Origin: Leptospira tipperaryensis
Lineage (GTDB): Bacteria > Spirochaetota > Leptospiria > Leptospirales > Leptospiraceae
DNA length: 64,000 nucleotides
NCBI RefSeq assembly: GCF_001729245.1
Contig: NZ_CP015217.1
Coordinates: 3,220,001 to 3,284,000, forward strand
Direction of reading: 5' to 3'
Numbering within the stretch: the stretch's first letter is position 1; every line of letters starts with the position of its first letter. The notes beneath the pieces are model-generated. The model had not been told where the DNA came from. It made no database searches and saw only the letters and a program-made list of their open reading frames with translations. Both the position numbers and the translations under genes were made by a program. Shown piece after piece: positions 56,389 to 64,000 of the stretch.

Positions 56389-56417
56389 ATTTCGCGCTTC
56401 CGGCGCGAAGTTTTTTA
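56389..56417 (+). terminator. Intrinsic terminator downstream of the hemerythrin gene
   Basis: TTCGCGC and GCGCGAA pair around TTCCG (56391-56409), followed by a T-tract of six. It lies about 230 bp after the hemerythrin stop, so the transcript has a long 3' end or carries something unrecognised. Confidence 0.75.
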
Positions 56418-56755
56418 TACAATCGCTTACTTTTTATAATATCTTATGACTCGATATAAATACGTACTATCATATTTTACGGAAGGCCGATGGTATATTA
56501 CGCATTTATAATTCTTCTAAATCGGATTTAATAAAATACTTGAATAATTAATCCGACAATGCGAATATCTGGTCCGTAAATTAGTTCACATTCTTTTCGG
56601 TTGGTTTTTAAATTCTTATTCGTAAAAGAATATGGAAAAGACGATGAGCTACTATTTTATTAAAATCGAATGTTGGAGGAGCGTCTGATAAATAAATACT
56701 ACGGAAGACTCGATATCTATATAAAACAATCCGTAATTCAGACCAAGAAATATCT
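56418..56755. other. AT-rich intergenic space upstream of the repeat lipoprotein
   Basis: About 340 bp of very AT-rich sequence before the large lipoprotein gene. It should contain its promoter. GGAGGAG near 56675 is not placed as a ribosome-binding site. Nothing else was recognised. Confidence 0.4.
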
Positions 56756-59287
56756 ATGAGAACCTTTTTAAAATTCTTTCACACGAGCGCAATCGCCGCA
56801 ATTCTCATCACATTCAATTGTCTTGGAGATAGGGATGTTTCTAATCTTTCCCTAAAGGCGATACTCAATATCCCCGGGTTCATCACCACAAACGGAGTGG
56901 ATTTAACTCCGGAAACGATCGGAGGAACCGTTGTCGGTTTAACGGGAACCGGATTGATTTTGATGAATAACGGATCGGATACGGTCAATATCTCCGCGGA
57001 CGGAACCTTTGTTTTTAATGAAAAGGTTGCGGGTTCCGCTTCTTACAACGTTACCGTAAAACAAAATCCGTTAACCCCTGCACAGATTTGTTCCGTCAGC
57101 AACGGCTCCGGTATCGTATTCTCTCAACCGATTACGAATATTCAAGTTATCTGTTCCGTTGTTGGATTTAACGTAAAAGGAACTGTCAGCGGTTTAAACG
57201 GAACCGGCCTGACTCTACAAAATAACGGCGCAGACTCGACTGGAATCTCCGCAAACGGCTCCTTTTCATTTGTAACCAAGGTTGTTAACGGTGGCACATA
57301 CAACGTTACCGTTTCACAAAACCCAAGTTCTCTTAGCCAAACCTGCTCCGTCACAAACGGTTCCGGTTTGATCGCTGGCGCCGACATTACAAACGTAAAC
57401 ATTACTTGTTCCACAAATTCTTTTACTGTAGGCGGTACGATTTCGGGTCTTTCCGGTACGGGATTGACTCTAAAGAATAATGGAACGGATGACATCGCGA
57501 TTACTACAAACGGGACTTACACTTTTTCCACCGGAATTTCCAGCGGAGGAACATACAACGTCACAGTTTCACAAAATCCAAGTTCGCCGACTCAAACTTG
57601 TTCCGTTACAAACGGTTCGGGTCTGATCTCTGGTTCTAATAAAACCAACGTGGACATTACATGCTCTACGAATTCTTATACTATCGGCGGATCCGCTTCC
57701 AACGTCATTGGAAGCGGACTGGTTCTCAAAAACAACGGAGCAGATCCGATATCGATTACGGCCGACGGAAGTTTTTCATTCGGAACCTCCGTCGCAAGCG
57801 GGTCGGCATACAGTGTTACGATTCAGCAGAATCCGACTTCTCCAACTCAGTTGTGCACGTTAAGCAATAGCTCGGGAACGATCGGCTCTTCTGCGATCAG
57901 CAATGTCGGAGTTGCTTGTAGCGCTCCTCTCTACAACGTAGGAGGAACGATTTCCGGATTGAGCGGAAATATCACTTTGAAAAACAACGGCGCCGACTCT
58001 ACCGTGATTTCGGCTAACGGAGCTTTTACGATGACGACTCCGATTGCGGATACGACTGGTTACGCAGTTTCGATTTCGAGTCAACCGACAGGACAAACCT
58101 GTTATATCGCACAGGCTTCCGGAACGATCTCCGCTGCGGATGTGAACACGATTCTTATCAATTGTGTTAACGGAGTTACGTTAGGCACTTTGGTGAACGG
58201 AAATATCTTGGTAAGCAATATTCCTTTAGGACCTTACGTTGAAAATCCCGCCACTGGAAGCGTTGATTGGTTTATGGGAGATCCTGGTGGGGACCCCGAT
58301 ACGATGTTGGACGGATACGGCTTTGCCTCCGGCCCAACTCCTGTGGGAAGACTCTCCAATATGTATCATATCACGACGGACGGAATCAATATCTACGCCG
58401 CGGATTTCAATTTGGCAACTCCGACTTTAGGAACCGTTCGAAAAATCAATATCGCAACCCGAATTCTTTCGACGCTACCGATCACGATCGACAGACCGAA
58501 AGGAATCACGACGGATGGAATCTATCTGTATATTACGAGTCAGAGTCACTTCATCGTAAAATACAATCTGATCACCAACACGTATTCTACGATCGCTGGT
58601 CTTGCGGGAACTTCCGGACCTACGGATGATGTCGGAACTGCGGCGAGATTCAGCGCTCCCAAAGGAATTGCAACGGACGGAACCTATCTCTACGTAGCGG
58701 ATACGGCGAACAATAAGATTCGGAAGATTAAGATTTCCGACAATACCGTGACGACGATCGCTGGAAGTGGGACGGCGGGATCCTTGGACGGACTTGGAAC
58801 TGCGGCGAAATTCAATCAACCGACCCATTTGATTTACGACTCCAATTCTCTTTACGTTGCGGATACAAACTCCAACAATATTAAGAAAATTGATCTTTCC
58901 GTAAGTCCGGTTACGGTAACTACGATCGCAGGAGATCCTGCGGGAACAGCAGGAAACGTCTTAAATGCGACCGGAACTTCTGCGTTGCTCACAAAACCGT
59001 TTTCGATTGCCTTGGATAATAATAACCTCTACGTTTCGGACGGAACTACTTTGATCAAAAAGATTTCAAGGACTGCCCCTTACGCCGTCTCGAATCTTTT
59101 AGGCTGTTCTCCGATTCCTCCAACGACTGGAACCACCGTTTCCGGCGGACCCGATGGAGGAACGATCGGAACCTGCCAAGCCGGGGAAGGAAGTTTTTAC
59201 AATCCAAGAGGAATGGTTACGAACGGAAGAAGTCTCTACGTAGTTGAAATGCATCCTTACATGCGTTTGATTCGAAAGATTGATTGA
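56756..59287 (+). CDS. Lipoprotein with five tandem repeats and NHL-type blades
   Basis: This 843-residue protein has a signal peptide ending ILITFNC (Cys22). Residues 55-472 hold five repeats of about 85 residues with the consensus GGTISGLSGTGLTLKNNG, SITANGSFSF, GGTYNVTVSQNPSSPTQTC and SVTNGSG. Residues 520-843 form NHL-like blades with phrases such as GIATDGTYLYVADTANNKI and TIAGSGTAGSLDGLGTAAKF. Both parts suggest a secreted beta-rich surface protein. Each repeat holds two cysteines, so disulfides are likely. The gene is alone in its unit, with a terminator after it. Confidence 0.85.
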   Translation: MRTFLKFFHTSAIAAILITFNCLGDRDVSNLSLKAILNIPGFITTNGVDLTPETIGGTVVGLTGTGLILMNNGSDTVNISADGTFVFNEKVAGSASYNVTVKQNPLTPAQICSVSNGSGIVFSQPITNIQVICSVVGFNVKGTVSGLNGTGLTLQNNGADSTGISANGSFSFVTKVVNGGTYNVTVSQNPSSLSQTCSVTNGSGLIAGADITNVNITCSTNSFTVGGTISGLSGTGLTLKNNGTDDIAITTNGTYTFSTGISSGGTYNVTVSQNPSSPTQTCSVTNGSGLISGSNKTNVDITCSTNSYTIGGSASNVIGSGLVLKNNGADPISITADGSFSFGTSVASGSAYSVTIQQNPTSPTQLCTLSNSSGTIGSSAISNVGVACSAPLYNVGGTISGLSGNITLKNNGADSTVISANGAFTMTTPIADTTGYAVSISSQPTGQTCYIAQASGTISAADVNTILINCVNGVTLGTLVNGNILVSNIPLGPYVENPATGSVDWFMGDPGGDPDTMLDGYGFASGPTPVGRLSNMYHITTDGINIYAADFNLATPTLGTVRKINIATRILSTLPITIDRPKGITTDGIYLYITSQSHFIVKYNLITNTYSTIAGLAGTSGPTDDVGTAARFSAPKGIATDGTYLYVADTANNKIRKIKISDNTVTTIAGSGTAGSLDGLGTAAKFNQPTHLIYDSNSLYVADTNSNNIKKIDLSVSPVTVTTIAGDPAGTAGNVLNATGTSALLTKPFSIALDNNNLYVSDGTTLIKKISRTAPYAVSNLLGCSPIPPTTGTTVSGGPDGGTIGTCQAGEGSFYNPRGMVTNGRSLYVVEMHPYMRLIRKID
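56918..58172 (+). repeat. Five in-frame tandem repeats of about 255 bp inside the lipoprotein gene
   Basis: Repeats 2 and 3 (residues about 140-310) are the most alike, sharing TYNVTVSQNPSS and QTCSVTNGSGLI; repeats 1, 4 and 5 are more diverged. Period length is a multiple of three, so copy-number change would keep the frame. Confidence 0.75.
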
Positions 59288-59302
59288 TCCGGATGTCTTC
59301 GA

Positions 59303-59341
59303 GAAAAACCCGGGGCTCTTGCAAAGGAGTTCCGGGTTTTG
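59303..59341 (+). terminator. Intrinsic terminator after the repeat lipoprotein
   Basis: AAAACCCGG and CCGGGTTTT pair around an internal GCTC / GAG(T) helix; the arm ends in TTTTG. It lies 16 bp after the stop codon. Confidence 0.82.
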
Positions 59342-59500
59342 TTCCTACTTCCCAAAAGTAAAAAGACTCAAAACCCTCTTCCCGACAAAGAATACCATTC
59401 TAAAAAATCGCTCGTAACCAAGCTCAAAGTCCGCCCCGACGAGGACACGGAAATTTCTTTTTTGCTTGTACTTTTTGAGCCAAGAACCCAACATCAACGC

Positions 59501-60124
59501 ATGCAGAGTTCGAGTTCTGGAAAAAAGGCCTTCTTGGTCGGAATCACCGGAATGATCGGAGGCGGAAAGAGTACCGCGACAAAAATTTTGGCGGAGTTGG
59601 GTGCCTTTACAATCCAAGCCGATCAACTCGCCAAACGTTATACGGCGCCGGACTCTCCCATACTCGAAGAACTGGTCGAACTCTTAGGGTCGGAGATCCT
59701 GGATGGCGAAGGAAAACCTGATCGGAAAAAAATCGCCGAACTCGTCTTCCATGATCCTAAAAAACTGGAAGGACTCAATCGATTGATTCATCCGAGGGTT
59801 CGTAAAGACTTCTTGAAGATTCTGGAAACGGACGCCTTGGGCAAACTCGTGATCTGGGAAGTCCCTCTTCTTTTTGAAACGGATGCATATACACTCTGCG
59901 ACGCGACGGTCGCCGTAGATTCGGATCCTGAAGAATCGATTTCGAGAACCGTATCGAGAGACGGGGTAACAAAAGAGGACGTTTTGGCAAGAATTGCGAA
60001 CCAACTCCCCCTTTTGGAAAAGCTAAAAAGAGCCGATTATACAATTAGAAACAGAGGGAATTTAGAAACACTCAGAGAAGAATGTAAGAATCTCTATGCG
60101 ACTCTGTTAGGAAGAATGTTATGA
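59501..60124 (+). CDS. coaE: Dephospho-CoA kinase
   Basis: The 207-residue P-loop kinase phosphorylates dephospho-CoA in the last step of coenzyme A synthesis. It has GMIGGGKS (17-24), an IQADQLAKRY substrate region, LNRLIHPRVRKDFL, VIWEVPLLFET and RIANQLPLLEKLKRADYTIRN-like features of CoaE. An in-frame extension to 59339 would start in the terminator and carry a long polar leader, so the ATG at 59501 is chosen although its ribosome-binding site is weak. The SPOR gene overlaps its stop by four bases. Confidence 0.93.
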   Translation: MQSSSSGKKAFLVGITGMIGGGKSTATKILAELGAFTIQADQLAKRYTAPDSPILEELVELLGSEILDGEGKPDRKKIAELVFHDPKKLEGLNRLIHPRVRKDFLKILETDALGKLVIWEVPLLFETDAYTLCDATVAVDSDPEESISRTVSRDGVTKEDVLARIANQLPLLEKLKRADYTIRNRGNLETLREECKNLYATLLGRML

Positions 60125-60864
60125 AAGAAAAAATATTTTATGTGATCAATCTGGACAATAAGAGAATTCTAATTCTCTCTTTATTTTTACTCGGACTTTT
60201 ATTTTCGTTTTTTTTCTTAGGAGTTTCAGTCGGAAAAAAACGCGGAGGAAATTCGGGAGAAGAATCCTTAACGTTAAACGACATCAAAAACCAAGAAATA
60301 CAGAGTGGAATTCCATTCTCAGAGCCGGGTCAAATTCCTACGGAAGGAAACAACGCGGTTGCATCTGCGGAGATTCCACCGGCGACAACAAATTCTCCTT
60401 CAAATTCTAAAAAACAAGATTCCGTAACGTTTAAAAACATTCCTCCCGCAACCGAGGTGGTTGAGTTTAAAAAATCGGGAACTACCCCGTCCGCATCCGT
60501 AGACAAAGAAAACAAATCCGCACCGGAAACGTTGTCTGTAAAAGAGCCGGAAAGTTCCAAAGAATCTAAAAAAATCAGAAAGAACGTAGAAAAAAAATCA
60601 AAAAGAATTTCTAAATCATCTTCAGAAGAAGAATCAAACGGTTTTACTCTTCAAGTCGCGGCGTTTAAAGACAAAGAAAAAGCTGACGAATTAAAAAAAT
60701 CAATTTCAGGAAAGGATAAAAACGGAAAAGCAACCGTCAAAAGATCAAGAAACGGATATTATACGGTACGTTTTGGCTCCGCATCGTCTAAAAAAGAAGC
60801 AGAAGGCCTTTCGAAAATGCTGCCTGCAAAATTGAGATCGGGGGCCATCATAGTCAAGGATTGA
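60121..60864 (+). CDS. SPOR-domain membrane protein
   Basis: The 247-residue protein has an N-terminal membrane helix (about 15-37, LILSLFLLGLLFSFFFLGVS), a long Ser/Lys/Glu-rich linker and a C-terminal SPOR domain (about 175-247: GFTLQVAAFKDKEKADEL, then NGYYTVRFGSASSKKEAEGL). SPOR domains bind denuded glycan at division sites, so this is a probable periplasmic cell-division or envelope protein. It is translationally coupled to coaE (ATGA overlap). Confidence 0.87.
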   Translation: MKEKIFYVINLDNKRILILSLFLLGLLFSFFFLGVSVGKKRGGNSGEESLTLNDIKNQEIQSGIPFSEPGQIPTEGNNAVASAEIPPATTNSPSNSKKQDSVTFKNIPPATEVVEFKKSGTTPSASVDKENKSAPETLSVKEPESSKESKKIRKNVEKKSKRISKSSSEEESNGFTLQVAAFKDKEKADELKKSISGKDKNGKATVKRSRNGYYTVRFGSASSKKEAEGLSKMLPAKLRSGAIIVKD

Positions 60865-60917
60865 TTTTTATATTGACCTTCTCCATATAGCCTACGAAAT
60901 CAGTTTCTAAGTTTCGA

Positions 60918-61565
60918 ATGGATCCAAAGGTGTTAGAGCTAACGCGTAAAGCAGTTGTAAGCGCGACAATAGAAAGGCTTCGCACAACGTATTCTGATCT
61001 TCTTATCATAAAAGGATACGATGGGATTCCGAATTTTTTTGAGTACAATTTGTATTCTCCTACCAATAAGGAAGAAAGAGACAACGCCTTAGAAAGCCTT
61101 TACGAAAAGTTGAAAACGGTCGCGGGTAAATCCATGACCGACAACATTCATCAGATTATTCTCCTAAATCGCCTAACGGACTCTCTCGACTACGACACCG
61201 CTAAAGTGGTGATCGACAATAATTTAATGGAAGACGGTGTAATTTCCAGAGACAATCTTTACGCCGCAATGGGCGAAGCAGATCGTTTTGAAGAAAGAAA
61301 ACAACAGATTCAGATGGTCGGCAATACCCTTCGTTTTTTCTTTTCTCTTTCCAAACTTCCTATGATCAAACTCGTGATGGCTCCGATCAAGGTTGCCGCG
61401 TCTATGGTCGGAGCGACTTCCTTAGTGGAAACTATGGAAGCGGGTTATGATTTATCCAGTAAGATCAAGGATCTCAATCCATTTATCGAAGCATTCGTGG
61501 ATAGGGAAACCAAACTCATCGGAAAGCTGGAGATCGGAAGTCCGGTCAGCGAACTTCGCGCGTAA
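60918..61565 (+). CDS. Conserved-looking protein of unknown function
   Basis: The 215-residue protein starts MDPKVLELTRKAVVSATIER and is helix-rich with a motif YDGIPNFFEYNLYSPTNKEE near residues 33-52. It has no signal peptide; a weakly hydrophobic stretch near FFFSLSKLPMIKLVMAPIKV (about 137-156) may touch membranes. I do not recognise a family with confidence. It lies 53 bp after the SPOR gene on the same strand, so it may be in the coaE operon. Confidence 0.7.
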   Translation: MDPKVLELTRKAVVSATIERLRTTYSDLLIIKGYDGIPNFFEYNLYSPTNKEERDNALESLYEKLKTVAGKSMTDNIHQIILLNRLTDSLDYDTAKVVIDNNLMEDGVISRDNLYAAMGEADRFEERKQQIQMVGNTLRFFFSLSKLPMIKLVMAPIKVAASMVGATSLVETMEAGYDLSSKIKDLNPFIEAFVDRETKLIGKLEIGSPVSELRA

Positions 61566-61686
61566 TTGAAATAAATTTTTTCCAAAAAGTTCTCTCGGAT
61601 CTTAAACCCGAATCCTTTCTCAAACTCGACAAATCTACTTTCTAAAATTTCTTTCAACAAAAGTTCGGCCGTGATCGTAACCCAAA

Positions 61687-61738
61687 CGGACTTTAAGTCC
61701 GTTTTCAAGCTTTTTTCAGAAGAATCCTTCAAGTCGGA
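61687..61738 (-). repeat. Intergenic repeat R1, copy 4 (reverse orientation)
   Basis: Read on the minus strand this 52-bp unit starts TCCGACTTG, contains GCTTGAAAA and ends in CGGACTTAAAGTCCG (61701-61687). It directly adjoins the left end of element R2 copy B, as copy 2 adjoins copy A. Confidence 0.7.
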
Positions 61739-61968
61739 ACAACTACAGCGCCTCTTCGGTTGTATAACCTTACCCGCAGGTTAGATATGAGGAAGCTGAA
61801 ACTCAAATCGTCCCGTTATGTTAGAGTTCCTACATGGGATTTTTTTCTTGCAAAATTAGAATTTTGTGATATAGGAAAGTCTCCCGGATTCTTTCCGCCA
61901 CCCACCCCGCCACCCAAGATCAGGGCGGGGCGCGCGACTTTTACAAAAAAATCGTCGTAGTTCCGACA
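61732..61968 (-). repeat. MITE-like intergenic element R2, copy B (reverse orientation)
   Basis: Read on the minus strand this 237-bp element begins TGTCGGAA (61968-61961) and ends TTCCGACT (61739-61732), with one mismatch to the copy A end. It shares with copy A the blocks CCTGATCTTGGGTGG, GGGGTGGGTGG, ACTTTCCT, TTTGCAAG and TGTAGGAACTC, and a matching spacer (CGATT... TTCCTC... AAGGTT). Non-coding. Confidence 0.7.
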
Positions 61969-62037
61969 AGTTCAAATACCTTGAGGGAACGTTATGCTTC
62001 CCTTGTGACGGAAAAAATCGAATGATAAAAATCTAAT

Positions 62038-63003
62038 TTAGAAGAGAGATCTTTTTTTGAGTTCTTTTTGAAAAGCGTCCGTGTAGGAAGCTTTTCCTAA
62101 AAGATTGAGATGAGAAGCGTCAAAAAAGAATTCCGACTTTGTCTCAAAGGAACTCGGATTCAGACGAAGATAAATGGAATTGGAATCTTCAGCGATCCTC
62201 GAAAGTTCTTTTCGGACTGCGTCGTACTTTTGATCTTCTTCCTCCGAGAAAAGGTAATTCGGAGTTTCCAGAAGAATCACCTTTACTCCATTCTCCCGAG
62301 AGAATTTTAGAATTTCATAAAGTTCTTTTACAAGATCGGCTTCGATTTTAGGTGAAAGATTTTCGTATTGTTTTTTCCAAACCTGAATTCTTTCGTCGTT
62401 TTCCTTTTCGTTTGCACTCAACTTCCAAACAAAAATCGAAGAAAGATATTTATCATAGAGTTTTGAAAAAATAAAATGAGAAAAAGAATTCAGAGAATAC
62501 GCCTGAGAAATCCGAAACATCCAGTATTCAAATTTAGATTCTTCGGGAACCTTTTGATCCAAGAAGTTTACGAATAAACCTTTGTGATAATATCCCTTCA
62601 CGGATTTATAAGCGGAATCCGGATAACGTTCCTTGTGAAAGACAAACTTATCGGTTTCCAAAACGAGAAGAGAAGGTTTTTGCTTTTGATTCTTCTTTAA
62701 ATATTCACGAACGATTTCTTTTCGAAGCGTCAAATTGGCTCCGGGAATATTCAAAAGTGTAACGTGCTTTCCGGATTCTTGAGTCAAAACCGCAGGATCC
62801 AAATCCCAGAGAATATGACTCGAACCGACGATCAAAACGTTCGAAGGTTTGAAATTCTTATACATCGAAAACATCTTATCGTATTGAGGGAAAAATAAAG
62901 AATACGATATTCTATCAAATACAAAGACGGAGACAAAGAGTGTAAGAAACAAGCCCGCATAACGCAGAATTTTAGAACTGGAAGTAGATGAAGCTGGATC
63001 CAT
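62038..63003 (-). CDS. SGNH-like acyltransferase partner protein (DUF1574/AlgJ-like)
   Basis: The 321-residue protein has an N-terminal membrane helix (about 14-33) and a periplasmic SGNH-type domain. GSSHILWDLDP (about 60-70) holds the candidate nucleophile Ser, and FFDASHLNLLGKASY near the C-terminus supplies the Asp and His. LLVLETDKFVF and VKVILLETPNYLF are the central strands. Proteins of this form work with MBOAT transporters to acetylate or otherwise acylate surface glycans. The gene overlaps the MBOAT gene upstream by 32 bp. Confidence 0.8.
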   Translation of the reverse strand: MDPASSTSSSKILRYAGLFLTLFVSVFVFDRISYSLFFPQYDKMFSMYKNFKPSNVLIVGSSHILWDLDPAVLTQESGKHVTLLNIPGANLTLRKEIVREYLKKNQKQKPSLLVLETDKFVFHKERYPDSAYKSVKGYYHKGLFVNFLDQKVPEESKFEYWMFRISQAYSLNSFSHFIFSKLYDKYLSSIFVWKLSANEKENDERIQVWKKQYENLSPKIEADLVKELYEILKFSRENGVKVILLETPNYLFSEEEDQKYDAVRKELSRIAEDSNSIYLRLNPSSFETKSEFFFDASHLNLLGKASYTDAFQKELKKRSLF

Positions 63004-64000
63004 AGAACACTCCTCCCGTAAAGATCAACGCGACGAACAAACCCGCAACCGCCCAGTCCCCGTATTTTTTCCAACCCTCTTTGTTTTTTTCCCAGAAAGG
63101 AAAGATCCCTTCTAAAATTAAAAAGAGAAAGATCGCAAAAACTCCGGCCTTTTTTTGAAACTCCACGATGAGGTCCAAAGATTCTCCGGAGGAAAAATCC
63201 AAAATTCTCGCGAGAATCTGATGCGCGACCCCGACCGAGCTCGCACGAAAATAGACCCAGCTAAAAAGAATACAGTGAAACGTAAAGATGACTCCGAAAA
63301 TTCGGAACCAATTGTGTTTCGCTTTTTCATTCGTAAAAACTTTTCGGAAGAGAACTTCCAAGGCGAGATAGATTCCGTTCAAAAGCCCCCAGATTACGAA
63401 GGTCCAATTGGCTCCGTGCCAGATTCCCGAGAGCGCGAAAACGATTAAGAGATTGCTAATATGCCGGGAAGTAGATACTCGATTCCCGCCTAACGGAATA
63501 TAAACGTAATCCCGAAACCAAGAAGAAAGAGAAATATGCCAGCGTCCCCAAAACTCGGAGACGCTTGAAGAAAAATAAGGACGATCAAAATTCTTCATCA
63601 AATCGATCCCCAGAATCTTTGCGGTTCCGATTGCGATATTGGAATATCCGGCGAAGTCGCAATAAATCTGAAATGCGAAGAAGTAAGTGGCGACCAAAAG
63701 ATCGGCTCCGGATTTTTCCGAAGGTTGATTGTACATCGCGTCTACGAAAACCGAAAGGCGATCCGCGATAAAGAGCTTCATAAAGAAACCGTAAACTATG
63801 TATTTTAATCCGTTTTCTACGTTTTGAAAGATCAGTTTGTGTTCCTGATGAAACTGAGTCATCAGATGATGCGCCCTTTCGATCGGACCGGCGACCAACT
63901 GAGGGAAGAACATTACATAAACCCAATAGTATCCGAGATGTCTTTCGGCTTTGATTTTTCCTTGATAGACTTCCACGATATAACCCATGGACTGAAACGT
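62972..64000 (-). CDS. MBOAT-family O-acyltransferase, start beyond the window
   Basis: About 342 residues of the C-terminal part are present; the frame continues past 64000, where TFQSMGYIVEVYQGKI matches the internal TFQSMSY motif of MBOAT proteins. Family features are PQLVAGPIERAHHLM, YCDFAGYSNIAIGTAKILG, FDRPYFSSSVSEFWGRWHIS and LSGIWHGANWTFVIWG, with the catalytic His in WHGANW. It is like AlgI/DltB-type inner-membrane enzymes that pass acyl groups to exported glycans. The SGNH-like partner follows with a 32-bp overlap. Confidence 0.9.
   Translation of the reverse strand, partial: TFQSMGYIVEVYQGKIKAERHLGYYWVYVMFFPQLVAGPIERAHHLMTQFHQEHKLIFQNVENGLKYIVYGFFMKLFIADRLSVFVDAMYNQPSEKSGADLLVATYFFAFQIYCDFAGYSNIAIGTAKILGIDLMKNFDRPYFSSSVSEFWGRWHISLSSWFRDYVYIPLGGNRVSTSRHISNLLIVFALSGIWHGANWTFVIWGLLNGIYLALEVLFRKVFTNEKAKHNWFRIFGVIFTFHCILFSWVYFRASSVGVAHQILARILDFSSGESLDLIVEFQKKAGVFAIFLFLILEGIFPFWEKNKEGWKKYGDWAVAGLFVALIFTGGVFYGSSFIYFQF

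Noticed and set aside
56180..56449. Plus-strand 89-codon frame after the hemerythrin gene
   Set aside because: It runs through the intrinsic terminator and has Ser/Asn-rich chance composition.
59339..59500. N-terminal extension of coaE
   Set aside because: It begins inside the upstream terminator and adds a polar 54-residue stretch absent from CoaE proteins.

Overview
This window is chromosomal DNA from a pathogenic-clade Leptospira. The clearest markers are the porin OmpL1 (39150-40106), a LruC-type lipoprotein (15619-16902), leptospiral DUF1554 and DUF1577 proteins, and spirochaetal lipoboxes. Base composition looks to be in the low forties percent G+C by eye, which fits a mid-GC pathogenic species better than L. 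interrogans; this is an inference and no species is assigned. No insertion sequence, prophage or CRISPR array was seen. Region 1-8.7 kb: a DoxX fragment, a small OmpA-domain protein, pirin, an SRPBCC protein and a GAF hybrid histidine kinase. Then comes a minus-strand amino-acid operon, ilvB, an ACT-like small subunit, trpE and trpG, preceded by a classical attenuator whose 34-residue leader peptide is packed with Val/Leu codons and carries two Trp codons. Region 8.7-19.2 kb: thiol peroxidase, an alpha/beta hydrolase, a zinc alcohol dehydrogenase with tandem operator-like palindromes at its start, a class-3 aldehyde dehydrogenase, a GHKL-HDOD fusion, LruC, a NarL-type two-component pair and a small unknown protein. 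Region 19.4-29.4 kb: an exosortase-N locus (a VIT-domain membrane protein ending in a VPEPGEW sorting signal plus the exosortase), then a minus-strand operon of adenylate cyclase, FecR-like protein, FN3-like membrane protein and DUF1554 lipoprotein joined by ATGA overlaps. Region 29.5-38.6 kb: YHS protein, MscS channel, UbiA-like membrane protein, a CarF/TMEM189-type lipid desaturase, DUF2721, SDR, esterase-like hydrolase, FAH-family protein, and thiC under a TPP riboswitch. Region 39-48.9 kb: ompL1 and a tandem paralogue, a repeat-rich intergenic space, an acyl-CoA dehydrogenase, pcm, tRNA-Phe(GAA), a P-loop kinase-like protein, a DUF1577 protein and a seven-repeat beta-propeller lipoprotein. 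Region 48.9-56.4 kb: an AT-richer sensory cluster with a membrane AraC regulator, two hemerythrin-like proteins, a methyl-accepting chemotaxis protein, a globin, a STAS protein and a degenerate-GGDEF/EAL protein. Region 56.7-64 kb: a lipoprotein with five in-frame repeats of about 85 residues and NHL-type blades, coaE with a SPOR protein, an unknown protein, and an SGNH/MBOAT acylation pair running off the right edge. Intergenic spaces carry two related repeat families. One is a roughly 240-bp MITE-like element with terminal TGTCGGAA/TTCCGACA, present in two inverted copies about 20 kb apart. The other is a roughly 51-bp unit ending in a CGGACTTnAAGTCCG palindrome, present in five copies.
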